This document shows, piece after piece, positions 23,540 through 35,431 of a stretch of DNA of 64,000 bases. The DNA lies in contig JADWOT020000004.1 of the NCBI GenBank assembly GCA_036345935.2, forward strand, positions 16,857,423-16,921,422, read 5' to 3'. The notes below the pieces were generated by a model that did not search any database, was not told the origin of the DNA, and saw only the letters and a list, made by a program, of their open reading frames with translations. Every line of letters starts with the position of its first letter. Within the stretch, counting starts at the first letter, position 1. This DNA comes from Taenia hydatigena. Lineage: Eukaryota; Platyhelminthes; Cestoda; Cyclophyllidea; Taeniidae. The translations under genes were made by a program, and so were the position numbers.

Positions 23540-26052
23540 AAATTCAAGCTACGATCCGACACATTGTTACTTTCAGTTAAGTCCCCAGAAGTGCAACATA
23601 CGCAACACACCTAACTCGAAGTGTAACAAAAGACCTCTCTACAGCGGCAGTCGCAATAGCCGAAACCGCATTTCACATTTCTGCTGCTACACAGAAGACA
23701 TGAACACTGCATACAACCTCGCCAGTTCACCAAAATCCCTACTGCCATTACTATATCGACATTTAATCCCTGGGAGGAAGTTGAGGGAAGTCAGGACTAT
23801 TCAATCTGCCACTGTAAGTGACAAACGCATCTTGATGTCAGGCCGCATTGATAATACCTCCAAGAAACATATTCCTCCGGATGAAGAGGATCCAGAAAGG
23901 AGCACTGTCATGTAACGTTCACTTGGACCTCGCAAGAGACTAACGATTCCCATCAGGGACATTTATCCTTTTTAAATAGTCAACTCCGTAGGTCATTCTT
24001 TGATAATCGAAATCTTATTTCTTTTTTTGATATGGACGCTAGTATAGATGCATAAATTAGATTGCTAACTCTTTAAAGAACACGCTAACACCGAAACTTA
24101 CTTATACCGCCTTCTTGAATCTGTCCGGATTGGTATATTCTGCATCATCGATGCAGATGAGCATGGCGTATCCTCAGACTGAGGCTCGGGTATAGGCCGT
24201 TGCACTTCCTCTGTAGATGTACTCTGATCGGGGTTCCCAGAGTAGATGGCTCCGCTGGCCTGAAGCACTGGCATCCCCGGAAAGGCAATAGATCCGGCTT
24301 CAGGGAAGGCACGAGCGAGAGAAAGTAGAGTACTCAATTCGGGAGACATTTCATTGGTGGAAAAGGGAGAAACGAGGGTTTGCTCTGCAGATTCGGCTGT
24401 CTGGTTTCCTTCTGATGGTATTGTCGCCCTATGCACATTTATCATGTGCTCGTCCACCTCACTCGGTGATCTGGATGCAAACGGGCACTGTGGACATAGA
24501 GCCAGAGTGTTAGTTGCCTCCGGTTGGTCGGCTTCCGTGCCTTCCTGCTGTTGCTGGTGTTGCTGTTTCATGGAATCCTCTGTTGGAGAATATAAACATG
24601 AGAAGCTTTAGGTTACCAATCAATCGGTCTGCGGATTTGGATGAATTAAATGGACGGTGATTTACTCAGGTGAGTTCTGTTTTGCTAATCAGCCAGGCCA
24701 AGACGGCGCAGCCTTTGAATGGACCAAAGAACCACGCATGTGTAGATTGTATACACAGGAACAATTTCCACGATTTAATAGTGCAAACATTAACGATAAA
24801 CACATGGTACAAACCTCCAAGATCTTTGCAACTACGTCAAATGCCAGTGCAAGCGTTTTGCGTCACTGTCAAAGACAACGAGCAAATGGTGGGCCCGTCT
24901 GACCACACGTGACAGGGCAGAGAAGAGATTGGCTAAAGACGGATCACCCAAATCTAAGGCGAGTTGCATGCGTGTGCCCTTCTACTGCCTCTAGGCTTTC
25001 TCGAATGATTCACCACCACCACCACCACCACCATCACCACCTCTGCCATTATATTGGCGGCTGGTCCTGCCTTCCCTTTCCTCCCAACTTCCCCTCCTCC
25101 CCTCCTTCCCTGACTGCCTGCCTGCCTGCCTGCCTGCTTGCCTTTCAGCTCGGAAGCACACGCAGACCGAAATGACGCACACAGCACACTCACACACACG
25201 CACACGTGAGAGCAAATGAGGGAGTGTGTAGAAGCTGGCAGGGCAGGGCTAGGGCTAGGGCCAGGGCAGGAGCCCCGACCGTATTGGGACATGAAGGGAG
25301 TATGACTCATTCATTGCTGTGGTCCTGCTCGTATACGCACGCACACGCAGAAAGGGAGATGTGGGTAGGGGATGAGAGGTGAGGGGAGGCACGGACACAG
25401 CTGGGCGTCACACAGTCATTAAGCTCCTTCCCAATGAGGATCGGCATTACCCACCTACTGCACCACCTCCCATTTCCCCAACCTCATCGCCTCACACTAT
25501 CACTCATGCCTACCGCTGCTGCTACGCACCAGTTCACCCATACATGGGCGCGAACCACCAATATGGTTGGTAATAATTATGACGACGAGGGCAGTCGAGC
25601 TTCGCAGAAGTCCCACCCCAAATACTCACGCTTTTACATGTGCAGACTTCTCCAGGTCTGAGGAGTTCTACTTAAACATCCTCTAGACTATCATTGAAAA
25701 GGATTCACTTATCGAGAAACCTAACAAAGGTCTATTACTGTGTTCTTCCCCCAAATACGGATGCCTAATGCACATGCACGGAATGACTTTCTGTTCTCAT
25801 GAATATGCACAGCGGAGGAGTATTAGTGGAGCTCCCCTCCCCCGTCCCCCCACTAACTACCCTTCTCCCTTCCGGGGGAAGGAATAGGGGTAAATGCTAA
25901 TATCGCGGAATATGATTATCACTTTGCCCGTTGCATAAACATCTAGTACAGATCAAGGTGATCAGTAGGGGGGTAAGGTAGTCAATCAACTCACCAGGCG
26001 GTGGTGCCGATCTGCCATTGCCGTTTCGGCGCGAGTCATCTGTGTTTGCCAT
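18348..26052 (-). CDS. Seven-finger C2H2 zinc-finger protein (8 coding exons, 1031 aa)
   Basis: Probable nuclear DNA-binding transcription factor. Coding exons in transcript order: 26052-25995, 24579-24102, 23369-22922, 22854-22450, 20438-19873, 19801-19231, 18994-18570, 18492-18348. Every junction has GT donor and AG acceptor, all phases agree, and the total is 3096 bases with one stop (TAA). C2H2 fingers (Cys/Cys/His/His residues): 48/51/64/69, 180/183/196/201, 237/240/253/257, 265/268/281/286, 557/560/573/578, 646/649/662/667 and 758/761/774/779. Fingers 3-4 are joined by a seven-residue linker, MGVKPFA; the others stand apart. Fingers 5 and 6 are near twins sharing CGHRSNWKWD. Between fingers lie Gln-rich, Ser/Pro-rich and poly-Pro stretches. 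PLNLV at 502-506 resembles a CtBP corepressor motif. The fingers are typical, but I cannot assign a named family. Confidence 0.92.
18570..18994 (-). CDS. Zinc-finger gene, exon 7
   Basis: Acceptor TTTGATTCTAG, phase 0. Residues 843-983 are Ser/Thr/Pro-rich at first, with a basic patch (RPKLRAKRS), then a Leu-rich, probably helical segment (AAVFQFAEILKQAVTFLQSL). The donor CCAGC|GTAAGT splits Ala984. The Met at 18976 is internal. Confidence 0.9.
19231..19801 (-). CDS. Zinc-finger gene, exon 6 (rest of finger 6, finger 7)
   Basis: A 71-base intron precedes it (acceptor GCAATTGTAG). It completes finger 6 (SNWKWDLRKHMKIMH) and, after about 90 residues of Ser/Thr/Pro-rich linker, encodes finger 7 (CCVCKMVFPMWKCLAQH, then HH). 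A Ser-rich tail follows, ending in phase 0 at TACG|GTGAGG. Confidence 0.93.
19873..20438 (-). CDS. Zinc-finger gene, exon 5 (finger 5 and start of finger 6)
   Basis: Acceptor TTCTCATTTTAG, phase 0. Residues 464-651 include PLNLV (502-506), a basic patch (AKRRSMKSSRSSRGSNSR), finger 5 with CSSCGHRSNWKWDINKH, and the first half of finger 6. The intron interrupts finger 6 between CGH and RSNWKWD, at the split Arg652 codon (CG|T). An upstream open-frame Met at 20423 is internal. Confidence 0.93.
20439..22449 (-). other. Intron 4 of the zinc-finger gene (2.0 kb)
   Basis: No coding exon is needed here, because flanking exons join in phase 0. It holds a (TG)n run at about 22155-22188 followed by C-rich sequence, and scattered short frames on both strands that I do not believe. 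Confidence 0.8.
22155..22188. repeat. (TG)n microsatellite
   Basis: A run of TG dinucleotides with one C interruption, inside intron 4 of the zinc-finger gene. Confidence 0.9.
22450..22854 (-). CDS. Zinc-finger gene, exon 4 (Pro/Ser/Leu-rich linker)
   Basis: A 67-base intron separates it from exon 3 (acceptor TTATTTGTTTTAG). 135 codons in phase 0 encode a low-complexity segment (residues 329-463) rich in Leu, Pro, Ser and Thr, with a PPPPP run and a PPPP run. The donor is GGATG|GTAAGT. It is probably a disordered regulatory region; no domain is seen. Confidence 0.88.
22922..23369 (-). CDS. Zinc-finger gene, exon 3 (fingers 2-4)
   Basis: Starts after GCGATTTTCAG. Finger 2 begins at once (CSKCPNSFPWHGDLTDHM). 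A Ser/Gly/Arg-rich spacer follows, then finger 3 (CPYCKYDAKYLSELRRH) and finger 4 (CIFCAYKSAWKGDLKRH), linked by MGVKPFA. The exon ends in phase 0 at TCAGCA|GTAAGT. The open frame continues past the donor into the intron, so the apparent 177-residue frame overstates the exon. Confidence 0.93.
23501..23537. repeat. (AC)n microsatellite
   Basis: About 18 AC units inside intron 2 of the zinc-finger gene. Confidence 0.95.
24102..24579 (-). CDS. Zinc-finger gene, exon 2 (finger 1)
   Basis: The acceptor TTCTCCAACAG ends at 24580. It encodes a Gln-rich start (QQHQQQQ) and finger 1, CPQC...HMINVH (Cys48, Cys51, His64, His69), then an acidic, Ser/Pro-rich region. The donor TATAA|GTAAGT splits Lys179 with phase 2. 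The Met at 24571 is internal: the frame is open to the acceptor. Confidence 0.92.
25012..25041. repeat. (CAC)n microsatellite, with (TGCC)n nearby
   Basis: CAC trinucleotides with one CAT, followed at about 25113-25135 by TGCC units, all in intron 1 of the zinc-finger gene. The apparent poly-His and poly-Gly frames here come from these repeats. Confidence 0.9.
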
Positions 26053-26066
26053 TACAGAATTGGTAA
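25995..26066 (-). CDS. Zinc-finger gene, first coding exon
   Basis: A strong acceptor (TTTTTTCTTCCCTTTCAG) ends at 26067. After 14 untranslated bases the ATG at 26052-26050 opens 19 codons, MANTDDSRRNGNGRS and four more. The donor is CCTG|GTGAGT, leaving one base (G) that joins AG of the next exon to make Glu20. The acceptor just before the ATG could serve a 5' untranslated intron or spliced-leader trans-splicing. Confidence 0.85.
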
Positions 26067-28585
26067 CTGAAAGGGAAGAAAAAACAAGACATTAGAGTGG
26101 AAACGGTGTAGTGGAAACAGTGTGGCAGTGATGGTAAGGGCAACACGGGCCAGTGATGACGACAGCTGGTACATTTCTCCTACGCGATTTAGCCTGATTT
26201 ACACGCCCGTGACCCCAGATCGGGCCAAAGGGGGCTGCTTTATTGCAGATCTAGGTATAGTTGTAGTGGCAGTAGGAGCAGCAGTTGCCGCAGCAGAAGT
26301 AGGAGCTGGTGTTTATGCTACACTTAAGCGTAAATGTGTTGCATCTTAGTAAAATGTGGACTGCAAGTACATGTGTGTGCGTGTGCACACACTGACGCCT
26401 CTATGACAGGGAAATTATTTATAGGAACTATGATCACAAATTGACATAAATCAGCAATGGAAATTCGTCACCATTGGTTCCTACCCAGCAATCAAGAGGC
26501 GATTAGAGAAGCTGGGAATCATGGAATTAGAGAGGAAATAAAGAGGTTTACAGGGTCCCTCTCATTTTTACAGATCCCTGAGGAAAGAACAAAGCCTCCT
26601 CCTTAGGTCTTTACGCACTAGAGTCGCTAGACTTAACAGCTAAGCAACACCATAGTGGATGGGGTGGGGAGCCAGGTCGGCCACAAAACACGTGCACACA
26701 CTTGTGGTCTCTTCCCGATCTATAGCCGAGAAGATGAATGCATTCATGTGTCTGCCCATTTTGCGAGCCAGCACTAACGGCAGATGGTGTGGCATGTTTA
26801 CCCTGTTGCCAAGTCGATACCTCGCCTCTTCGTCGGTCCTCCTGCCGGCCTGCCCATCCGCCTGCTCGCTTCCTCCCCTTCCTCCTGCTCACACAAGTAC
26901 CCGTCCATTTCTGGTCTATGTGACTCATGCATTTTGTGAAGACGTCGTTACAAAAAATACATCCCTTCATGCATATAGAAGGCCTTCTGTGCTATAGTTA
27001 GGACTGAGGAGTGGCTTATACTGTCCTCCTGCCATTAACTCCAGCTCAGACTAAAGATCAAACTATTATTGAGAACTACTTAGATATCGAACGTCTAGAC
27101 CCTCAACTAGGTCGTCAAGCTCCACTTAGCCCGTGGTTACCACCAGAGCAAGACATGATTTTCTGATCACAGTGGGAAATGCCCGGAGTAGTATCGGTGT
27201 TTGCGTTTGTGCTTACAAGTGCCCGACAATGTTACGTGATCTCCTACTCCCTGCTGTCCCGAAAAGGGACTTGTCGACCCAGAATCCCTCCAAGAAATCG
27301 ATACACGCACCCCTCCAAACCCGCACTGGCCTCAGCTACAGCCTAGTCTAGTCCACTGCTAACTCCTCTTCTGCCCATTTACACCGACGGCAATTGGGAG
27401 AGAAGGGCAGCCTCTGCCAAGCATGGATCCACATGACCTTGAAGTCTTTACATAGGCCAAAGTAGGCCGTGTACCACTTTTTCTGTGAGAGCTGCCTTGG
27501 CACTCCTTTCACCTTTATGGATGATAGCGGTGCCGCTATCGTGCGGTAAACACAATCCGCCTGCTTCTCCAATTTAATTACCTGCCAGGTGGAAGTGTTT
27601 ATTCGAACTGGAAAATTCCACCCACAACAAAACAGCAAGTGCGCTGGCCTGAGAGCGAACAAAAAACCAGTTAATTGACCACTTTTGATGTGATGGCTAA
27701 AGCCTTTTGATTAGGAATATTAAAGTATAGGTACGGGTTAAAACAATTATGTAGATGATGTAAGAATGCACCCCTTTCCCCTACCCCTCAATGCTTTGGA
27801 TAGTGACAGCAAGGTCGGGTCAAAAGATTGACCTTTTGGATATTCGACAGCTGGTTGGATGACTGAATGAGTCAACGAACTGACGGATAGAAGAATATAA
27901 ATAATCAATTACAATGTAAGCGTTGAAGGCTACACATCAGACACAAGCCTTTCACTACTTTTCCTTCCCTGCCAAAGGCAGCAAGCCTTTTGTTTGCAAA
28001 CGAAATTAATTGTTTCCCGATTTAACTGTGGTAAATTGGAGAAAATATACGAGCAAGGAAAATGACTCTCACAGCCACCGAAGCCGCTAAACACGGTCCC
28101 ACGGCCCTCAGAAAATAGACACTTTCCTCGATTGGACTTGGGCGGGGGCCTCTACTCCCCGAATGACTGTGTACCCCTACCCGCCTCCACCTACCTCCCT
28201 TCCCCCCCCCCCCTTCACATTCGCATTATCCCAACAAGTAGTCTGCTACTAATCGAGAAGCAGTTGCGTGCAGGAGTCATTAGTCGGCCTAGGAGGGGAC
28301 CTTAGTTTCCTCATTGTGGGGAAAAAACAATCCTTTATCTAAGATACCATAGCTAGCAAAACTTTAAAAAAGGACTAACGTTAAAATGAATAGGCCTAAA
28401 ATGATAATAGCGAGAATGTAAAGAATGCGATCCTCCTAATCCTAAATTTGATTTCGCCAACAGATGTCCGAAAAGTTCAGTTACTAAGGCAGTGATCAAT
28501 CTACTAAGCCTGGATTAGTTGACCTTTAGCGCATCAGATCAAAACTTTTTGACACATCAACATTTATAAACAGTCGAGAACTTAC
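26067..28585 (-). other. Probable 5' untranslated intron of the zinc-finger gene
   Basis: Bounded by the strong acceptor at 26067 and a consensus donor, TCTAG|GTAAGTTC, at 28586/28585. No supported coding exon in between. The joining is inferred from the two signals and the promoter just upstream, not from a transcript. Confidence 0.5.
28204..28213. repeat. Short poly-C run
   Basis: A homopolymer C tract in a C-rich stretch. Similar poly-G tracts occur at about 29940-29952 and 53900-53918. The length may be unreliable in the assembly. Confidence 0.8.
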
Positions 28586-28650
28586 CTAGACCGAATACTC
28601 CTCAGTGATTCCTATCAAGCCCGGACAATACGAGGGATGAAGGAGTCAAA
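28586..28650 (-). other. Probable non-coding first exon of the zinc-finger gene
   Basis: Starts about 30 bases after a TATA-like box and ends at the donor TCTAG|GTAAGTTC (GT at 28585-28584). It would be spliced to the acceptor at 26067. The exact start is inferred from spacing. Confidence 0.5.
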
Positions 28651-28678
28651 CACTGTTTCGATGACAGCAAAAACGCAA

Positions 28679-28802
28679 CTTAAATAGACACTACTGACCA
28701 ATGTGAGAGAGCGACCCCAACTGCCAATTAGAAACGCATTTAAGCGCAATCACTACGCGCTCAACCAATGGTGTGCCTGCCTCTTGAACGCGATTTGATT
28801 GG
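28679..28802 (-). promoter_or_regulatory. CCAAT-rich promoter, zinc-finger gene
   Basis: On the minus strand, a TATA-like TATTTAAG (28686-28679) lies below four CCAAT boxes in 105 bases, at 28698-28702, 28724-28728, 28765-28769 and, in the opposite sense, 28798-28802. The layout matches the neuropeptide promoter at 2.4 kb. NF-Y binding is the usual reading of such boxes. Confidence 0.6.
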
Positions 28803-31800
28803 TCTAGAGAGAGCATCATGCCTTCCTCACCCAGTCTGACTTTCGGATTGCTGTTTCTTGCAGAAAAAAATAATTAAAAGTAGAATTTACTGTGTCCTAT
28901 ACATAGAGAGAGATGGCTAGCATTGCTAGAGATTGGTTGATGCATTTTTTTGCAGGACGGCGGGTGTGTGCATGCGTGACAATTGATTTGTTTGTACTTT
29001 TTAGACATGGCAGCTTAGCTACTATCGATTTCGCCGTCCTCAAACAAGTTGGCTGAGTCTCCTTTTTCTGGTAACCGTAAGATCGAAATGATGGCCACAG
29101 TTATAATAGAATTCTAACGTTTCAACCAGGAACTGAAATAATTTCTACTAAGTTCCATTTCGCTCTTGCATACGAAATAACAGACCGAAAAGGGCTTTCC
29201 TGTTATTTAAAAGTCATTTGTTCTCTAATGAATCTGCCGTGGTCTCCAAATTAACACTAAATGCACTTACGCATCGGGTATGAAATTTTGGGCCTTTCCA
29301 TGCTGAAAGGTGCTTAATTGGAATGACCGCAGTCTCCCCAAATGGTCGTTCGACCATGCGGGCAATTGCAGCTCCTAGTTTATCAATAACCAAATCATTT
29401 ATTCATATATATTGTTTGCATAGGGAAAGAGGGGATGAGGGGTGGAGCGCGACGATCGTCATTGCGATAGGCAGAGGACAAGGGTAAAGAGAGAAAGAGA
29501 AGGTTTAATGTATGAGGTCACCTTAGTCCGGATGTTCACACACGACCACACACCTGGGTTGGGTCTGACACTGGCAAAGAGGGATGTTCTTCTCACAAAG
29601 TGGTTCGAATATTACAGACTTAGGAAAACCACTTTTTGCAATTTATTCCTACACACACTTAATTCGTAGCTCCCAATTTTTTTTGCGGATGTAGTGAAAA
29701 CTAGTAGCTTTGAAAGATTTATCAGTTGAATGCCTTAGCGATTATACAGATTTAAGAACATTAATTTAGGCCTTAATTAAGGATTAACTTTGTCTCTTTT
29801 ATGGAGCTAATTTTAATCAAGGGACCAAAGGTTGCAACTAGTAATAGCAAGCACGGCAGGCTTGAACGAGGTGATGGCAGTTCTGACACGTGTTCGAAGA
29901 CTTGTCATTACATCACGTGTGGCAGTATGTCGTAACCGGGTGGGGGGGGGGGGAGGAGATAGAACGTAAGTTACGTGGGGGGAAAAAACTTTACCTTCGA
30001 CTACGTGTTAGAGGGAGCGGTGATTGGTCAATTGTTCTGGTCGCTTAGACAAATGACCGACAAAAAAATAGTGTGACTTAAAAGGCGACGCGGGGGAGGG
30101 AACGAGTTGTCATTGGCAGAAACGACATTATACCCTAAGGCTATGATATCTTTCATTCAGTTCCTCACTTTCTGTTTCAAAACGACTTGTCATTTCACGA
30201 CACCCAGAGACCTTAAAAGCTATAACACGTGGAGAAAGTGTGACCCAAGAGGGGTGGTGCGTGACTGGCCGCAAACCTTGTGGCTTCTGCTATTACCTCC
30301 GCCACCAAAATTGGTCATCGGAATGACGCTATTAACCACACTCTCTCCGTTTGTTTAACATGGCTTTGAAATAGTAATGTAATCACCTATATCGCCTTAA
30401 TCGGGTTGGTAGCCATTTTACCGCTTACAATTTCGTGTCTTTCGGTCCAGCAGCAGGATTAGGAATCGGTTAATGTCAGATATCAGCCATAAGCACTGAT
30501 CAAAAACTAATTTTTAGAAACACTTAGCTTCTAGAGGAAAACAAAATGGGAAGTTGATTTTCGAAAATTTTGAACTTTGTGTTGCCTTAAGCTCAATCTA
30601 AAGCATCGAAGGTTCCCTACCATCGCAATCCTTCTGAAATTTTTTGAGTTTCTTCTACTAGACCCGGACCTCTACACTAGTTAACGATAGTAATATCCAT
30701 GACTATTCGGCCAAATAAAGGCCAAAAAGAGCGCTACTTGAAGGTGGAAGAACAGAGTGATAAGCAAACCATTTCTTCATTTCTCATCAGGCAGAAAGGC
30801 AATAATAACAGACTCAAAAGTCGGGAGAGTGAATTCGAATTCAATAGAAATACGAACTAGCATGCTTTGCGGTTGCTTTTTAAAACCAACCGAACTTTAA
30901 TGCGTGTGGGCTGTTTGCCTAGGTGCGATCGCTTAAATGCATTCCATGATCTCTTCAACTGCCTCTAACCCAAGAGCAAGAGGTGGGTAAAAAATCAATC
31001 AAAGGTCACGTTCAAGCCGCGTTGTACCACTCTCTTCCCCTAAATTGTCTCGCCATGGACACTTAAAAAGATGCAAGACGGAAGGCATTCGGTGGAGGTA
31101 CAGTACATGGGAGATTTCTTGCTTCTATACCTCTTTAGATGCTTTTAAGCAATTTTTAAGATGGAGATTACAAGCTTAAACCAAAATGAGAGGCTTTCGG
31201 GGAAGGAGACGCGCAGGCAAGCCTTGGGACTAAACAAGTAGTATCTGGTGGAAAGGAGGGTGTGGAGCGAGGTTAGTCAAGACCACAAGTAGAATAGGCC
31301 AGAGCATAGTGACTTCAGCCTAAGCAAACCAACGACCAAGAAGGGAAATTTCCTTTATTTATATCGTAGTTATATCAAAAAGGGTATTTTACTCGTCCTA
31401 GACCACATCATAAGAATTCTGAGACCTGAAAAAAGTATTATTATGTCTTTCTAAGGCTAACTAAAGGTCTGTTGCTACGTCACCTCAGCACAACATGAGC
31501 CAGCTCTTCATTTCAGCCTCCCTGTCACGTGGCCTGGTGTTGGTGCGGACAGCTTCCGATGAGGACCCTCTTCTAGCAGCTTCGCATGGTTCTTCGTCAG
31601 GTCATTCCCTCAAAGCACCTCACTGCAGTAATAAAGGGTGTACGAAAGCTAGTTAGTTGGAGTCTTAACTATACCCTGAACGCGATCACCTCATACTATT
31701 TAGATGGTAGCGATTTGCAGTGCCGCTGTATCGTTCGGCTGACTAATGCGTCAGGTCACCAAAATTCAATCAAGCCTGGAAGGAAAAGTGTTAATCTACA

Positions 31801-34800
31801 TAAAGCCAAAATCAACCACCATGTTTTCTAAGACCTCTCTTTGCAAAGTTTCAGCCTATACCCGACCAAGTCAAGCTAAATTATGCTTGATCCCGAGTAC
31901 TTTGGTCCTCCACTCGGAGGAGTGATTAGCTTGGGTATTCCCATTGCGAGAAAGTGGTTGACACTCTCATCTTCTCCTAATTGTTCAAGGATGCAAATCA
32001 ACGACTCGCAATGGAATTAAAATGGTCGCCTTTAAGACCTCTGTTAGCATTGGTAGTCGTCACTCAAAGTTGTCGCTGCTTCAACAGAGACATGAAGCAC
32101 TGTGGCCCTTGTTTTTCTGTCAGCAGACGCCCAACTCGTCAAGCCGACAAAGAAGAGACACGCAGAAATGGAGGCACCGCGTTTCAGTCGAAGCGATGGA
32201 GAAACATACATTAGCTGAGGCAAATCTACCGATTCCATTGGGGTCTACAGTCCATAATGGATTAATCTCCACCACTATTGCAAATGCGGCGAAACGAAGA
32301 CACCCATCAGGTTTCGAGGTAAGGCTAGCAACGTATCATATTCGCATTTGTTCCTCCAACTATGAGGTCAAGATTGATTTCCTCAAAACATGCCGCAGAA
32401 AGTTACAATTGCATCGGGAAGGGAGCATCACAATTCAGTCAAATGCATACATCCGTCCCCTACCTTAGTAAGCAACAAGTTTTATGTCGCTTAATTAATT
32501 TTGCAAACAACTGTCTTCTTTGTCTCACGAAATGGCACTGACGCTTTGTCACTTCCTTCACCTCTTTTCTGTCCACCTTATGTCGCTGAACTGTCTACAT
32601 CTGTAGATACATTGCAAAGCTTCATTGCCAATGCCAAAGAAGTAAGCAAAGCTTGTCAAGTAGAATTCCAACTCCAATCGCAAATACACTTGTGTCAATT
32701 GACTTAGAAATCGCCTTCGGGTGTGGAGAAATACTTAAAGGTACAACCTTCTAATTGATGTAATCACATGAGTCTGTTGTGACCCGAGGTAAGGCTCACT
32801 GAATGAGAGTTTAGTAACAAAACGGTGCTGTCAAAGCTAACTTACTTCGCAGTCAAGGGTGTGGAAAGTACTAACCCAAATCAATGCAAGTGCAAGTTTA
32901 CCTTAAGCCGCTCCAAGCGTCTATACGTTGCTGGCGAGTGACACTCTTTTAACAGGCGCATTAATTTTTAGGAGTTTGGAGAAGTTGGAGATGTTACTTT
33001 TCAAAATTAAACCAACATCGCTTACCAACACGAAGGTAATCTGCTCTCCATTTGATCATTTTAATCAGCATTGCTACGCAATCAGAGACGTTGGCAATGG
33101 GGACAATGTTGACTCATGCAGTGGTCAGAAGGTGATGTTCTCTGCCACTTTAGGTGACCCCTTTACCAATGTTCTACATCCCTGGCTAACCTCTCTAGGT
33201 TTTATTTGGCCCGTGCTGCACAACGAGTTTTTTCCTCCAACTGTCTCAGTCTCCCTCCTGCTTCCTGAAAATCACAATTTTTTTCAGTTCCCATCTCCCC
33301 CTCCTCCCCTCCCGTTCGGCGATCATCATGACACGCACATTTGGGGTGATTGCGAAAGCGAAAAACCTTAAATGCACACCTCCACTTTATTTTGTTGTTT
33401 TATGTTAGATAAAGCTCTCAAAGGCATCAGAGGGAATGACAGACAGCTTCCAACATCCCGTGCGTTGACAGCATGACAATAGGCTAAATTACCAACCATT
33501 TCAGAGCTATTGAGGGCAGTGAAGGACGTAAAAGAGAAGCGTCGGCTGCCAAGCTCTGATGTTCCGGTTGCCCTAACATAACACCGATAGATTTTATTTT
33601 GTCATTTTCTTTCCTCTCAGCGGAGGGTGGGTGACAGACTTTGATAGGGCAGTTGGGGGCTTACGCATCAGTGTCCAGCATGTAGAACATGTCGGGTCAC
33701 AGGGGAAACGTGCTCTCGTTCCAATCTATTTGATTTCATTTAAACTTTAGCTATGAAGTCTTCCACTTTTACCTTTCCATAGGTAAATGCGTGGAAGACA
33801 ATGCTTTAACACAACGGCGAACATCCGGTGTCGGCACACAAAACTGCTAACTGGCTCCAAAGGCTTCCTTACCTGCTGTAACTGGAGACCTGCATTGATT
33901 TAAGAGACCCTTACTACAAAGCGTGCCAACGGTGTCCCCATCCTGCTGCCTTGGCCCAAGTGGCGGAGGCCTATCTCTGTCTGAGGTTGTAGACACTGGT
34001 GAAACCAGCATACCTGCCTCAGTGGATAGATGTTCCATCATTGCCTCAAGTAGAACGTAGTCGTCCTGTTTGTGTGTCTCTCCTGTCAGAGAACGTGAAC
34101 GCGACTTAGGCTTGACGGATTAGGCGTCTATTATCAGACGCTGCCAGAGATACTGTCTTCGAGGGAGAGCGAGAATTCGTAGTTCGTTAAGCACACCTTC
34201 CTATCTATGCTAAAGCTGTGATATATTCCCAAAAAACGCTTCTGTTGGCGCCTTCTAAGGCCAACAGAAGTCTTGGGGGTGACCATTCTTAAGTGAGTGG
34301 ATAGCTCTTCGCTATAAACTGTTTCCCAGTGAAGACACTTAGTTGAAGCCCTGCATCCTCTGAGTGGATGATAAAGACGCTCGAGATTCGATGCAATTTA
34401 GCTAGACTTCACCAGACAGCAACCAAAAAGCCAAGAAAAGAGGCCTTTTGAGCTTAATGCATGCCAAAAATTACAGAGGAATCGAAAGTCGCTATTACCC
34501 AAACGGTGTGAGGTAATCCAATGTCCAGTACTCGACTGCATAAAACTTCCAGCGTCCACTGGAGTAGGTTTTACACGATAAATCGGTCATGAGTCGACAT
34601 TTGCCGAATAAAGGAAAGGCCCTCTAGTAATTCATTTTTGGTTACATGGACTGGATAGCATCTGGCGAGATAAAGCAAATCTACATTAGGTCAAGGGGGT
34701 GGCATGGCTCGGCTTCGCTGCTTTATATTTCCATCAGGGGGTAAAGTCTGACGTCACTGTCACGGACAAAAAACATGTCGTCCACTTCCTGGGTCGGATT

Positions 34801-35400
34801 ATGCAGGAGTGCGAATTTCCAAACTCCATTCTGCCAAAAGTCTCGCCACCAAGCAGAGGAGTAAAGTACGAAGGGCGAGATCATATTCTACCCTCACACC
34901 CTACGCACAAACTCACTCTAGTTTCCGTTTTTTAGAGAACGTGTGCATCTCATTTGGGGGCGAGGGGGATGCGATGAGACGTGGTGAGGCAGAATGTTCA
35001 TCTCTCTCACACTCCAATTTAACGCACAGAAGCTCAAGCCACACGACCTTTGTTCCCCTCCTCTTGAGAACAAGCAAACACGAATAGGCAAACACACTTA
35101 TCATCTCACACACTCGCTCACGTAGAGGCCGGGTATGTGTGCGTGGCACGGGCGAGGGCACAATTTCTTGATTCTACCGCTCTTACTGACTAGCCTCAGG
35201 TGAGGCAAAATCCTCGCACGTCAAGAAACTAACACTCATTTTCTAGCTTTAGCTTAAATTATTAAAAGTCTTTACAAAATGGATTATCGCACGAGTTTTA
35301 AATCTCACTGTGCTAGTTGTACATTACCAAAGGGATTTATTCAATCCCATTCCGATACTGTTTTGCTGTCGTGACTTTCGCGTCTGTGCCACGTATTTGC
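28803..35400. other. Intergenic, no gene recognised
   Basis: Upstream of the zinc-finger promoter. The larger frames (32022-32468, 148 residues; 32928-33371, 147 residues) have no domain, signal peptide or splice-consistent partner. The second contains poly-Pro from C/T-rich sequence. Nothing else identified. Confidence 0.5.
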
Positions 35401-35431
35401 GGCTTCGCGGTCTGCTTACGTGAGGTCGCGT

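Noticed and set aside
24909..25175. Open frame with a poly-His run
   Set aside because: The run is the (CAC)n microsatellite in intron 1 of the zinc-finger gene, and the complementary frame gives poly-Val/Gly for the same reason.
26122..26349. 75-residue frame with an Ala/Val-rich stretch resembling a membrane segment
   Set aside because: It arises from GCAGCAG/GTAGGAG simple sequence just upstream of the zinc-finger ATG exon, on the opposite strand, with no other support.
32022..32468. 148-residue open frame, plus strand
   Set aside because: No recognisable motif, and a competing frame runs in another phase over the same bases. Length alone is not enough in 64 kb.
32928..33371. 147-residue open frame, plus strand
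   Set aside because: The C-terminal poly-Pro comes from a C/T-rich tract. No signal peptide, domain or promoter.
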